Assembly (NCBI RefSeq): GCF_900091435.1
Contig: NZ_FMCS01000004.1
Location: 1 to 64,000 of the forward strand
Direction of reading: 5' to 3'
Source of the DNA: Micromonospora chaiyaphumensis
GTDB lineage: Bacteria > Actinomycetota > Actinomycetes > Mycobacteriales > Micromonosporaceae
DNA length: 64,000 nt
The position numbers and the translations under genes were made by a program. Each line of letters starts with the position of its first letter. The stretch's first letter is position 1. The notes under the pieces are model-generated. The model did not search any database and had not been told where the DNA came from. It saw only the letters and a list, made by a program, of their open reading frames with translations. Positions 20,731-29,098 of this stretch are shown one piece after another.

Positions 20731-20955
20731 CTACTTGGCCTTCTTGGCCTGAACCTTGGCGTACTTCTGCTGGAACTTCGCGACCCGGCCGGCGGTGTCC
20801 AGCACGCGCTGCTTGCCCGTGTAGAACGGGTGGCAGGCGCTGCAGGTCTCGACGCTGATCGAACCGCCCTTGGCGGTGCTGCGGGTCGTGAACGTGTTGC
20901 CGCAGGAGCAGCGGACCTCGGTGGTCACGTACTCCGGGTGGATGTTGGGCTTCAT
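20731..20955 (-). CDS. rpmE: 50S ribosomal protein L31
   Basis: A 74-residue L31 of the zinc-binding class. Cys16, Cys18, Cys38 and Cys41 are present in VRCSCGNTF and [14 protein letters not shown]. The N-terminal MKPNIHPEY is standard. The lysine-rich tail ([10 protein letters not shown]) is normal. As a zinc-bearing form it is expected under zinc-replete conditions, whereas the zinc-free paralogue is the one usually Zur-controlled. It is the conserved neighbour of prfA, but rho lies 4.8 kb away because of two inserted genes. Confidence 0.97.
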   Translation of the reverse strand: MKPNIHPEYVTTEVRCSCGNTFTTRSTAKGGSISVETCSACHPFYTGKQRVLDTAGRVAKFQQKYAKVQAKKAK

Positions 20956-21197
20956 GTCGCCTCGGTCCTTTCGTCGGTGGTCGCCGGGTCGCCGTCGTGC
21001 TCCCCGTCGTCACGACGGGCTCGGGCGTGAACCGGAACCGGTGGCCGATTGACCAGTGTGCCATGCGCTTCCGCCGGCCCGTCGGGCGGGCCGCACAACC
21101 AGGTCCGGCAGGAGTAACGCTCGCCTCCCGGTACGCATTCCCGCCCGTCCCGGGGGCATTCGTGGAGGCGGGGAGAGGGATGAACGGGAGGTACGGG

Positions 21198-22094
21198 ATG
21201 TTCCGGCTGATCGCCACCCGCGGGCTGCCCGCCTCCGGCAAGAGCACCTTCGCCCGCCGGCTCCAGCCCGGCGTGGTCCGGATCAACCGGGACGACCTGC
21301 GCCGCATGATGCACGGCGAGCGGCTCTTCACCCAGTGGGCCGAGGGACAGGTCACCCGCGTGCAGCGGGCCCAGGTGGAGGCGCTGCTGGCGGCCCGGGT
21401 GAGCGTCTGCGTGGACGACACCAACCTGCGCTCACGCACCCTGCGGGACTGGGCCGAGCTGGCCGCCCGGTACGGCGCGGCGTTCGAGGTGCACGACTTC
21501 ACCGACGTCCCGCTGGAGGAGTGCCTGCGCCGGGACGCGGCGCGCCCCGAGGTGGACCGGGTCGGCGAGGCGGCGATCCGCCGGCTGCACGAGCGCTACC
21601 TGGCGAACCGGGCGCTGCCGCTGCCGGTGCCGACCGCCCGGACCGGCGGCCCGGCCCGCGTGGAGCAGGAAGGCCCCGAGCGCCCCGACATCGTGCTGGT
21701 CGACATCGACGGCACGGTGGCGCTGACCGTGTCGCGCAGCCCGTACGACATGACCCGGGTCGGCGAGGACGCCCCCAACGAGGCGGTCATCGCGGCGGTG
21801 CGGGCCATGCACGCGGCGGGGCACGGGGTGGTCTTCTGCTCCGGCCGGGACGCCACGGCCCGGGCCGACACCGAGGCGTGGCTGGCCCGGCACGTCCGGG
21901 TGCCCTACCTGGCGCTGCACCTGCGGGCCGTCGGCGACCACCGCAAGGACGCCGTGGTGAAGCAGGAGATCTACGAGCGGGAGATCAGGGACCGCTACCG
22001 GGTGGTCGGTGTCTTCGACGACCGGCAGCAGGTGGTCCGGATGTGGCGCTCACTCGGCCTGACCGTGTTCCAGGTCGCCGAGGGCGACTTCTGA
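21198..22094 (+). CDS. T4-type polynucleotide 5'-kinase/3'-phosphatase
   Basis: A 298-residue protein, against 301 in phage T4, with the same domain order. The kinase P-loop GLPASGKST has Lys15 and Ser16 at the T4 positions, followed by INRDDLR (T4 INRDDYR) with the catalytic Asp. The C-terminal HAD phosphatase has DIDGT (Asp169 and Asp171), RSPYDM, FCSGRD, HRKDAVVKQEI and FDDRQQVVRMWRSLG. It ends in FQVAEGDF, much like T4. It should phosphorylate 5'-OH ends and remove 3' or cyclic phosphates from RNA or DNA. The ATG at 21198 (GGGAGG upstream) is chosen over 21180 because numbering then matches T4. No ligase gene is adjacent. Confidence 0.88.
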   Translation: MFRLIATRGLPASGKSTFARRLQPGVVRINRDDLRRMMHGERLFTQWAEGQVTRVQRAQVEALLAARVSVCVDDTNLRSRTLRDWAELAARYGAAFEVHDFTDVPLEECLRRDAARPEVDRVGEAAIRRLHERYLANRALPLPVPTARTGGPARVEQEGPERPDIVLVDIDGTVALTVSRSPYDMTRVGEDAPNEAVIAAVRAMHAAGHGVVFCSGRDATARADTEAWLARHVRVPYLALHLRAVGDHRKDAVVKQEIYEREIRDRYRVVGVFDDRQQVVRMWRSLGLTVFQVAEGDF

Positions 22095-22102
22095 CGCCGC
22101 GA

Positions 22103-22145
22103 CCGCCGGCGGGCTCCTCCCCCAGGTCGAGGAGCCCGCCGGCGG
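22103..22145. terminator. Bidirectional terminator
   Basis: A 17-base perfect stem, CCGCCGGCGGGCTCCTC pairing with GAGGAGCCCGCCGGCGG around a 9-base loop, between the convergent polynucleotide kinase and phosphodiesterase genes. Confidence 0.8.
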
Positions 22146-22182
22146 GCGGCCGGCCGGGCGGCGTGGACCGCCGCGGGGCCGG

Positions 22183-25100
22183 TCAGGCGGCGGGCGCCTC
22201 CGCCGCCGCGGTGGTCACCGCCGCCTCGGCGCGGACGCCGTTGACGGTGACCGCGAGCAGCACCTGCACGCCGGGGCGCAGCGCGGTCAGCCGGCCGGTC
22301 GCCGGGTCGAACCGGGCCACGTGCCAGGGCTTCACGTCATCTGCGGTGCCGATGTGCAGGTTGGGCGAGCCGGACCAGTCGGCGCTGACCGGGGCGGCCA
22401 CCGGGACGGTACGGCCACCGGGCTGGGTGATCGTGGCCGTGACCGCGGCCGGGGCGCCGACCGCGACCTCGGCCGGGGCGGCCAGGGCGAGGCGGTCGAC
22501 GTGGGCGTGGAACTCCGCCGCGATCCAGCTCGGGCCCTCGGCGAGCGGGTCCCGGCGGGCCCGCTCCGCCTCCTGCGGGGTCACCGGGTCGACGCCGAAC
22601 TCGGTCCAGCCCGTGAAGCCGCCGAGCTGGGGAGGGGTGGACGGATCCTTGCCCGAGTTGCCGTTGACCACGTACGGCACGCCGTCCACCCGGTCGGCGT
22701 GGAAGGTGCCCACGTGCCCGTTGACCATGAGCGCGCCCTTGCCGGTGCGGTGCTGGAAGTCGGCCAGCCACTGCTCCACGAGGGCGGCCTCCTTCCGGTC
22801 GCCGAGCTGGCTGGCCTTGGCCGGGCTGGGATCACGGGGCGGGTGGTGGAAGAGCACGGTGACCGAACCGACCGCCGGGTCGGTGGCCGCCGCGTCGAGC
22901 GTGTTCCGCAGCAGCTCCACCTGGTCGAACCCGCCGCCGCGCAGCGAGCCGGTGGCCGTGCTCAGGGTGACGAAGCGGGTGCCCTCGTGGTCGAAGACCC
23001 GTGAAGTGTCCCCGAACACGCTGCGGAAGTTGTCGATCGGGGCGCCCATGATCTCGTGGTTGCCCGGGACGTAGTAGTAGGGCAGCTCGCCGCCCAGTTC
23101 CTCGTCGAGGATCCGCTTGGCCAGCGCGAAGTCCGCCGGGTAGGCGGTGTCAACGAAGTCCCCGTCGATGACCAGGAAGTCGGGCTTCGCCGCGCGGATC
23201 TCGCGGAGTGTGCGGCGGGCCTGGGCGACCAGGTCGCTGTCCGGGTTCGCCGCCACGAACTGGGCGTCGGACATGACCGCGAAGCGCCAGGGCGCACCAT
23301 CCACAGTGCCGTCCCGCAGCACCACCCGGTCGGTGATGTTCGGCTCCTCCGGCGCCTGCACCGTCGGGGGCACCCGGGCCACGAGGTCGTCGATGACGAC
23401 CTCGCTCTTGTACTGCTTGGCCGGGTCGGTCTCGGCCACGTAGAACCGGCGCACCCGCACCGGGTACTGCACGCCGGGCGGCACCGTGAACTCGACGTAC
23501 CGCCAGCCGGTCCAGGTCAGGTAGGGGCCGCGCAGCACGAACTGGGTGTCCTGCGCGTCGTGCAGGTGCAGGCTGGGCCATTCGCCCGTGCCGTTGCTCT
23601 TGATCCACATGCCGAACGCCTGCGGCTGGCCGGGGACCGGGATCCAGGCCGGCGGGTCCGCGTACGCGGCGCGGGTGCCGGTGGACTGGCCGAAGTCGTA
23701 CGACATCCTCAGGCCGGTGCCGGTGTGCCCCTCGGCCGGGGCGACCGAACCGCTGGCCCGCGCCTGGCTGAACTTCCAGGAGGCGGCGTCGTCGAAGCCG
23801 GCGACCGGCACGTCGGTGAGCCCGACGGTGACCGGGAGCACCGTGGTCTTCGCGCCGACCCGCACGGTGACCAGCGCGGAGCCGTCACCGAGCGCCTTGA
23901 CCGCGAGGTTGCCGTCCGCGGTGGGGGTGACGTCGAGCAGGTCGTGGTCGTACGCCAGCTTCAGGTCGGCCGGCTCGATCGGCGCGGTGTTGCCCTCCGC
24001 GTCGTAGCCGACCACGCCGAACAGGCCGGTGTCGCCCTGCTGGTTGAGGCCGAGCCGGTCCACCGTGGAGTCGATGCGCTGCAGCGGGCCGAGCACGGTG
24101 AGGTCGAGCGTGCCCCGCGCCTCTTCGCGCCAGGCGGTGACGGTGCTGCGCCCGGGCTTCCCGGCCCGGAACACCCCGTCGTCCACGGTGCCCTGGGCGG
24201 CCGGGTTGGCCCGCCAGTGCGGCGCGCCGGCGGCCGGCCCGTACGTCTCGTCGTAGCCCGCCGCGGTGAGCCGGCGGGTGAGGCCGGGGAAGACCCGGTC
24301 CGGGCGGCCGCCGCGGATCGGGGCGACGCCCGGCGCGGCGGTCGGGTCGGTCGCGGTCTCCAGCCAGTAGCCGGTGAGCCGGCCGCTGCCCTCCGGCGCG
24401 TAGATGGCCAGGCCGTTCGGCACCGGCCGCTCGCTGCCGTCCGAGGGGCTGTTCTCCACCTGGACCGCCGCCGCGCCCGGCTCCCGGGCCAGCAGGGTGG
24501 AGGAGCCGCCGCCGTCGAGGTTGAGCGCGTTCCACGCGCCCAGCTCGACCATCATCCGGCCCATCTCGGTCTGGGTGACGCCCCGGCTGTCCACCTGCCG
24601 GCCGTCCACGGTCAGCAGGATCATCCGGCGGCCGTCGGCCGAGAAGCCGACCGAGGTGCGCGGCGCGAGGCTCTGGTCGGCGATGGTCTGGACCACGCCG
24701 TCGCGGACCAGCACGCTGCCGCCACCGACCGCGGCGCGCGGGCTGCTCCCGTCGGACGCCTTCGGCCGCCAGGTCAGGTCGACCGGGTCGCCGGGGCGCA
24801 GCGCCGCGAGGGCGTCGGCGCCGGCCTCACGGCCGAGCACCACCGTGGTCCCGGCCGGGATCGGGCCCTCCCCCGCCGTGGTGGCCACGGTCGCGACCCG
24901 GCCGCCGGTCACCGTCACCTCGACGACCCGCGCCGCGCCCTCGACGGCCCGCTTGCGGGTGTACGTGCCCCAGAGCGGGGTGAAGACGCCCACGCCGCCC
25001 GGCTGCACCATGTTGTTGAACTGGGTCAGCGGCACCGGGCCGGCGGGCAGGGTCGCGGTGCCCTCGAAGCCGACCTGGACGACCCGCCCGATGCCCTCGG

Positions 25101-25629
25101 CGCTGATCGCGGCGGCGTTGGTGTGCCCGGCGACCGGCGACTGCACCAGCTCGCCGGAGCGGATGCCGATGCCCTGCGCGGCGCCGGAGGCGTTGATGTC
25201 GAAGAAGTCGCCGTTGACCGCGGCCACCGCCCGGGAGCGGTCCACCGCCGCACGCAGCGGCTCGTCGCGGGTGACGGCGCCGGAGTTGACGTAGTCGACG
25301 GTGACGTCGCCGGAGAGGTCGGCGGTGAGGGCGTCGGCCCGCAGCCAGCCGTCGGCGTCGTACCGGTCGAAGGAGGTCAGGTCGAGTCCGGGGGCGACCG
25401 GACGGGTGGTCTTCGCGGTCTCCAGTCCGCCGGCCGGCTCCACACCGGAGTCGGCGGCGAGGGCGACCGCGGAGTCGGGACGGGAGGAGGCGGCGGGCGC
25501 GTCCTCGGCCGGGGTGTGCGGCTGGGCCACGGCCGCCGCCGCACCCGGCGGGACCGGGGCGGTGACGGTGAGCAGCGGCGTCAGCAGCAGGACGCCGGCA
25601 AGACGGGCGGATCGACTGCGGATTCGCAT
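22183..25629 (-). CDS. Secreted phosphodiester glycosidase plus calcineurin-like phosphoesterase
   Basis: A large exported enzyme of 1,148 residues with a Sec signal peptide (RLAGVLLLTPLLTVTAPVPPGAAAA). Residues about 60-420 form a NAGPA-type phosphodiester glycosidase domain: AVNGDFFDI, RTSVGFSADGR, MVELGAWNALNLDGGGSST. The middle (about 450-750) has Ig-like and carbohydrate-binding-like beta segments (SASWKF-type, GMWIKSNGTGEWPSLHLHDA). Residues about 790-1040 form a metallophosphoesterase with FAVMSDAQF, IDGDFVDT, VPGNHEIMG, FHHPPRD and NGHVGTFHAD, the usual metal ligands. It probably cleaves exported phosphodiesters to release phosphate. The ATG has no clear ribosome site. It interrupts the rpmE-rho neighbourhood. 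Confidence 0.87.
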   Translation of the reverse strand: MRIRSRSARLAGVLLLTPLLTVTAPVPPGAAAAVAQPHTPAEDAPAASSRPDSAVALAADSGVEPAGGLETAKTTRPVAPGLDLTSFDRYDADGWLRADALTADLSGDVTVDYVNSGAVTRDEPLRAAVDRSRAVAAVNGDFFDINASGAAQGIGIRSGELVQSPVAGHTNAAAISAEGIGRVVQVGFEGTATLPAGPVPLTQFNNMVQPGGVGVFTPLWGTYTRKRAVEGAARVVEVTVTGGRVATVATTAGEGPIPAGTTVVLGREAGADALAALRPGDPVDLTWRPKASDGSSPRAAVGGGSVLVRDGVVQTIADQSLAPRTSVGFSADGRRMILLTVDGRQVDSRGVTQTEMGRMMVELGAWNALNLDGGGSSTLLAREPGAAAVQVENSPSDGSERPVPNGLAIYAPEGSGRLTGYWLETATDPTAAPGVAPIRGGRPDRVFPGLTRRLTAAGYDETYGPAAGAPHWRANPAAQGTVDDGVFRAGKPGRSTVTAWREEARGTLDLTVLGPLQRIDSTVDRLGLNQQGDTGLFGVVGYDAEGNTAPIEPADLKLAYDHDLLDVTPTADGNLAVKALGDGSALVTVRVGAKTTVLPVTVGLTDVPVAGFDDAASWKFSQARASGSVAPAEGHTGTGLRMSYDFGQSTGTRAAYADPPAWIPVPGQPQAFGMWIKSNGTGEWPSLHLHDAQDTQFVLRGPYLTWTGWRYVEFTVPPGVQYPVRVRRFYVAETDPAKQYKSEVVIDDLVARVPPTVQAPEEPNITDRVVLRDGTVDGAPWRFAVMSDAQFVAANPDSDLVAQARRTLREIRAAKPDFLVIDGDFVDTAYPADFALAKRILDEELGGELPYYYVPGNHEIMGAPIDNFRSVFGDTSRVFDHEGTRFVTLSTATGSLRGGGFDQVELLRNTLDAAATDPAVGSVTVLFHHPPRDPSPAKASQLGDRKEAALVEQWLADFQHRTGKGALMVNGHVGTFHADRVDGVPYVVNGNSGKDPSTPPQLGGFTGWTEFGVDPVTPQEAERARRDPLAEGPSWIAAEFHAHVDRLALAAPAEVAVGAPAAVTATITQPGGRTVPVAAPVSADWSGSPNLHIGTADDVKPWHVARFDPATGRLTALRPGVQVLLAVTVNGVRAEAAVTTAAAEAPAA

Positions 25630-25638
25630 GGACCACAG

Positions 25639-25655
25639 TCAACCCGAGAATGAAC
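25639..25655 (-). promoter_or_regulatory. Possible Pho-box-like repeats before the phosphodiesterase gene
   Basis: On the minus strand GTTCA and GTTGA begin 12 bases apart, 10-26 bases before the ATG, in an unusually AT-rich stretch. Actinobacterial PhoP sites are GTTCA-type repeats every 11 bases, so the fit is imperfect and rests partly on the phosphate-scavenging function of the gene. Confidence 0.25.
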
Positions 25656-25720
25656 AGAAGTTTCAATACCCTCCGGCTTAACCGAAGAAAAACTTCACGG
25701 CTCGCCGCCCGGGTACGCGA

Positions 25721-25752
25721 AGAGGGGCACGGCCCGCAGGCCGTGCCCCTCT
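25721..25752 (-). terminator. Terminator after rho
   Basis: AGAGGGGCACGGCC, loop CGCA, GGCCGTGCCCCTCT: a perfect 14-base-pair stem 18 bases after the rho stop codon. Confidence 0.85.
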
Positions 25753-25769
25753 CTCGGGAACTCCTCAGA

Positions 25770-27788
25770 TCACTCGCCCGGGGTGGACTTCGCGATCTGC
25801 ATCAGGAACTCGATGTTCGTGCGGGACTGCTTGAGCCGGTCCAGCAGGAGGTCGAGCGCCGCCTGCGAGTCCAGCGAGTGCAGCACCTTGCGGAGCTTGT
25901 GGACGATCGCCAGCTCCTCCGGCGCGAGCAGGACCTCCTCCTTGCGGGTGCCGGAGGGGTTGATGTCGATCGCCGGGAAGACCCGCTTGTCGGCGATCTT
26001 CCGGTCCAGCTTCAGCTCGGCGTTGCCGGTGCCCTTGAACTCCTCGAAGATGACCGTGTCGGCCATCGAGCCGGTCTCCACCAGCGCCGTCGCGAGGATG
26101 GTCAGCGAGCCGCCGTTCTCGATGTTCCGCGCCGCGCCCAGGAAGCGCTTCGGCGGGTAGAGCGCGGTGGAGTCGATACCACCCGACATGATCCGGCCGC
26201 TGGCCGGCGCCGCCAGGTTGTACGACCGGCCGAGCCGGGTCACCGAGTCGAGCAGCACGACCACGTCGTGGCCCAGCTCGACCAGGCGCTTGGCCCGCTC
26301 GATCGCCAGCTCCGCCACCGTGGTGTGGTCCTGCGGCGGGCGGTCGAACGTGGCCGCGATGACCTCGCCCTTCACCGACCGCTGCATGTCGGTGACCTCT
26401 TCCGGCCGCTCGTCGACCAGCACCACCATGAGGTGGCACTCCGGGTTGTTGCGGGTGATCGCGTTCGCGATCGCCTGCAGCACCATCGTCTTACCCGCCT
26501 TCGGCGGCGAGACGATCAGCGCCCGCTGGCCCTTGCCGATCGGCATCACCAGGTCGATGACCCGGGTGGTCAGCACGTTCGGCTCGGTCTCCAGCCGCAG
26601 CCGCTCCTGCGGGTACAGCGGAGTGAGCTTGTAGAACTCGGGCCGGCGCTTCGCCTCGTCCGGCTCCATGCCGTTGATGGTGTCGAGCCGGACCAGCGGG
26701 TTGTACTTGTCCCGCCGCTGCTCGCCGTCCCGGGCGGCCCGCACGGCGCCGGTGATCGCGTCACCGCGCCGCAGGCCGTACTTCTTGATCTGGGACATCG
26801 AGACGTACACGTCGTTCGGGCCGGCCAGGTAGCCGGTGGTCCGGACGAAGGCGTAGTTGTCGAGCACGTCGATGATGCCGGCCACCGGGACGAGCACGTC
26901 GTCCTCGCCGACCTGCGGCTCGCGGCCGCCACCGTCGCCGCCCTCGGCACGCTCGCCACGGCCGCGCCGGCGGTCCCGGAACCGGCTGCGCCGGCCGCGC
27001 CGGCCGCCGCCCTCGCCGTCGTCGTCACCGTCGTCGTTGCGCTCGGCGCGCTGGCCCCGGTCGTTACGGTCGCCGCGGTCGTTGCGGTCACCCCGGTCGT
27101 TGCGCTCGTTGCGCTCGCCCCGGTCACCGCGCTCGGCCCGCTCGTTGCGCTCGCCGCGCTCGGCCCGCTCGCCACGGTCGGTGCGCTCGGCCCGGTCACC
27201 GCCACGCTCGGCCCGCTCGCCACGGTCGGTGCGCTCGGCCCGCTCGCGGCCCCGGCCCTCGGCCCGCTCGCCACGCTCGGCACGGTCACCGCGCTCGGCA
27301 CGGTCACCGCGCTCGGCCCGCTCGCCGCGCTCGGCCCGCTCGCCGGTCTCGGCGGGAGCCTCCTCGGCACGCGTCTCGGCCGGCCGCGCCTCGGCGGTCG
27401 CGGCGGCCGCACGGCTCCGGCGGCTGCGGGTGCGGCCCTCGGTCGCCTCGGCCGCCGGCGCGGCGGTGCGCTCGCTCTCGGCCCGCTCCTCGCGGACCTC
27501 GGCGTGCACCTCCTCGCGGGCGGGAGCGGCCGCGGCCGCGACCTCGGCCCGCGGTCGAGGGGTTCCGGCGGCGGCGCCGCCCTGCCGCTCGGTGATCGCG
27601 CTGATCAGCTCGCCCTTGCGCATGCGAGCCGTACCGGAGATCCCGAGCGACGCGGCCAGGCTCTGGAGCTCAGGCAGCAGCATCGCCGACAGGCCGGTGC
27701 CGCTGCGCCGACGGCGTGTGGGGGCGGCAGTGGTGGCATCGCCAGCGACGTTGGAAACATCCGACGTCACGTCGGTGGTGTCGCTCAA
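25770..27788 (-). CDS. rho: Transcription termination factor Rho with long disordered insert
   Basis: The hexameric RNA helicase that ends transcription. Residues about 33-72 are the Rho-N domain (LSAMLLPELQSLAASLGISGTARMRKGELISAI). Residues 80-290 are a low-complexity insert of Arg, Glu, Asp and Gly. The cold-shock-like RNA-binding domain follows (VLVPVAGIIDVLDNYAFVRTTGYL), then the ATPase with PPKAGKT at 428-434, VVLVDERPEEVTDM, DSVTRLGRSYNLA and the bicyclomycin-region SGGIDSTALYPPKRFLGAARN. TTG at 27788 is the start (AAGGA upstream), giving 672 residues and MSDTTDVTSD. A leader of up to 290 bases separates it from thrB, as expected for a possibly autoregulated rho. Confidence 0.95.
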   Translation of the reverse strand: MSDTTDVTSDVSNVAGDATTAAPTRRRRSGTGLSAMLLPELQSLAASLGISGTARMRKGELISAITERQGGAAAGTPRPRAEVAAAAAPAREEVHAEVREERAESERTAAPAAEATEGRTRSRRSRAAAATAEARPAETRAEEAPAETGERAERGERAERGDRAERGDRAERGERAEGRGRERAERTDRGERAERGGDRAERTDRGERAERGERNERAERGDRGERNERNDRGDRNDRGDRNDRGQRAERNDDGDDDGEGGGRRGRRSRFRDRRRGRGERAEGGDGGGREPQVGEDDVLVPVAGIIDVLDNYAFVRTTGYLAGPNDVYVSMSQIKKYGLRRGDAITGAVRAARDGEQRRDKYNPLVRLDTINGMEPDEAKRRPEFYKLTPLYPQERLRLETEPNVLTTRVIDLVMPIGKGQRALIVSPPKAGKTMVLQAIANAITRNNPECHLMVVLVDERPEEVTDMQRSVKGEVIAATFDRPPQDHTTVAELAIERAKRLVELGHDVVVLLDSVTRLGRSYNLAAPASGRIMSGGIDSTALYPPKRFLGAARNIENGGSLTILATALVETGSMADTVIFEEFKGTGNAELKLDRKIADKRVFPAIDINPSGTRKEEVLLAPEELAIVHKLRKVLHSLDSQAALDLLLDRLKQSRTNIEFLMQIAKSTPGE
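26918..27344 (-). repeat. Degenerate tandem repeats encoding the Rho insert
   Basis: The coding DNA repeats a roughly 15-24-base unit that translates as ERAERG, DRAERG, ERTDRG, DRNDRG and similar (Rho residues about 149-290). Read on the plus strand it is runs of CGCTCGGCCCGCTCGCC. The translated units keep a strict charge alternation. Confidence 0.8.
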
Positions 27789-28081
27789 TGGAGTCCTTCC
27801 CTCGATAGGCCGGGGCTGCCCGGAGTCGAGAACAGGTGGCCGGGCGGCCTCGGTGCACCCGCCTCGCATGGACGCGTCGCGGGAGTCTGTGACACAGCAG
27901 CCGGTCGGTTTCCCGACTCACCAACATCGGTGAGCAGGTCTCGCCGTCTGCGGCGACCTGTGGAAACTGCGGTGCGGCGTGGGCCTTGGCAGGGGTGACG
28001 GGCTGACCGCCGAGAGCTTCGGGGGTGCGCCGACCCGCAGGAGATCGCATGCTTCGCGGCTGTGCTAGGTGTAGAGCGTAA

Positions 28082-29026
28082 TCAACTCATCCGACCTGCG
28101 GCAACAGGGTCCCGCTCGGCGTGTCCAAGTCTACCCCGGGCGACCCGGGCACCGCTGACGTCTATCGGCAACTCCCACCGGCGCCAATCTGTTCCCGCCT
28201 GGAATCCCGCGGGGACCTCGGACAACGCCAGGACGGTCGGGCCCGCCCCACTGACCACAGCCGCCACACCGGCCGCACGCAGCGCGCCCACCAGTGCGGC
28301 GGTGGCCGGCATCCCCTCGGCCCGGTAGTCCTGGTGCAGCCGGTCGACGGTGGCCGGCAGCAGCAGCGCCGGCTCGGCGGTCAGCGCGTGCACCAGCAGC
28401 GCGGCCCGGCCGGCGTTCAGCGCGGCGTCGCCGTGCGGCACGGCGGCCGGCAGCGCCGCCCGGGCGACCGAGGTCAGCCCGCGCTCGCCCGGCACGAAGA
28501 CGGTGGGCCGGACCGCCTCCGCCACGGGCAGCGTGATCGCCCGGGCGCCGGCCGGCTCCGTCCAGGCGACCGTGAAGCCGCCGAGCAGGCAGGGCGCCAC
28601 GTTGTCCGGGTGGCCCTCCAGCTCGGAGGCCAGCCGGAGCGCGGCGGCGTCGTCCAGCCGCGCCGCGCCGTCGGCGACCAGCGCCCGGGCCAACAGGACC
28701 CCGGCCACGATGGCCGCCGAGGAGGAGCCGAGGCCGCGGGCCTGGGGGATCCGGTTGACGCACTCCAGGGCCAGCCCGGCCGGCTGCGCCCCGAGCACGT
28801 CGAAGGCCGCCCGCATGGCGGTCACCACCAGGTGCCGGTCGTCGCCGGGCAGCTCGCCGGCGCCCTCCCCGGTCACCGCCACCCGTACGCCGCCGGCGGT
28901 CACCTCGGCCGCCACGTCGTCGTGCAGCCCGAGGGCCAGCCCGAGCGAGTCGAAGCCCGGGCCGAGGTTCGCGCTGGTCGCGGGCACCCGGACCCGGACC
29001 GCACCGGAGGTGAAAGTCGTCGGCAC
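28082..29026 (-). CDS. thrB: Homoserine kinase
   Basis: A GHMP kinase making O-phosphohomoserine for threonine synthesis. It starts PTTFTSGAVRVRVPATSANLGPGFDSLGLAL. The ATP-binding GHMP motif is IPQARGLGSSSAAIVAG, followed by EGHPDNVAPCLLGG. The C-terminal VSGAGPTVLAL is also conserved. The length of 314 residues is normal. The start is GTG, and TAGCAT (29033-29038) lies six bases upstream, so the mRNA is probably leaderless and thrB is its own unit. Its partners hom and thrC are 5.7 kb upstream beyond three transport and envelope genes. Confidence 0.95.
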   Translation of the reverse strand: MPTTFTSGAVRVRVPATSANLGPGFDSLGLALGLHDDVAAEVTAGGVRVAVTGEGAGELPGDDRHLVVTAMRAAFDVLGAQPAGLALECVNRIPQARGLGSSSAAIVAGVLLARALVADGAARLDDAAALRLASELEGHPDNVAPCLLGGFTVAWTEPAGARAITLPVAEAVRPTVFVPGERGLTSVARAALPAAVPHGDAALNAGRAALLVHALTAEPALLLPATVDRLHQDYRAEGMPATAALVGALRAAGVAAVVSGAGPTVLALSEVPAGFQAGTDWRRWELPIDVSGARVARGRLGHAERDPVAAGRMS

Positions 29027-29032
29027 GGGCTC

Positions 29033-29038
29033 ATGCTA
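29033..29038 (-). promoter_or_regulatory. -10 box of a leaderless thrB transcript
   Basis: TAGCAT on the minus strand followed by six bases and the GTG start of thrB. No good -35 box is seen. Confidence 0.4.
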
Positions 29039-29098
29039 GGTCCCGGCACCGACGGCGCGCCGGATCGCCCGGACCGTGGGAAGGGCGAGCCCTCCCGC

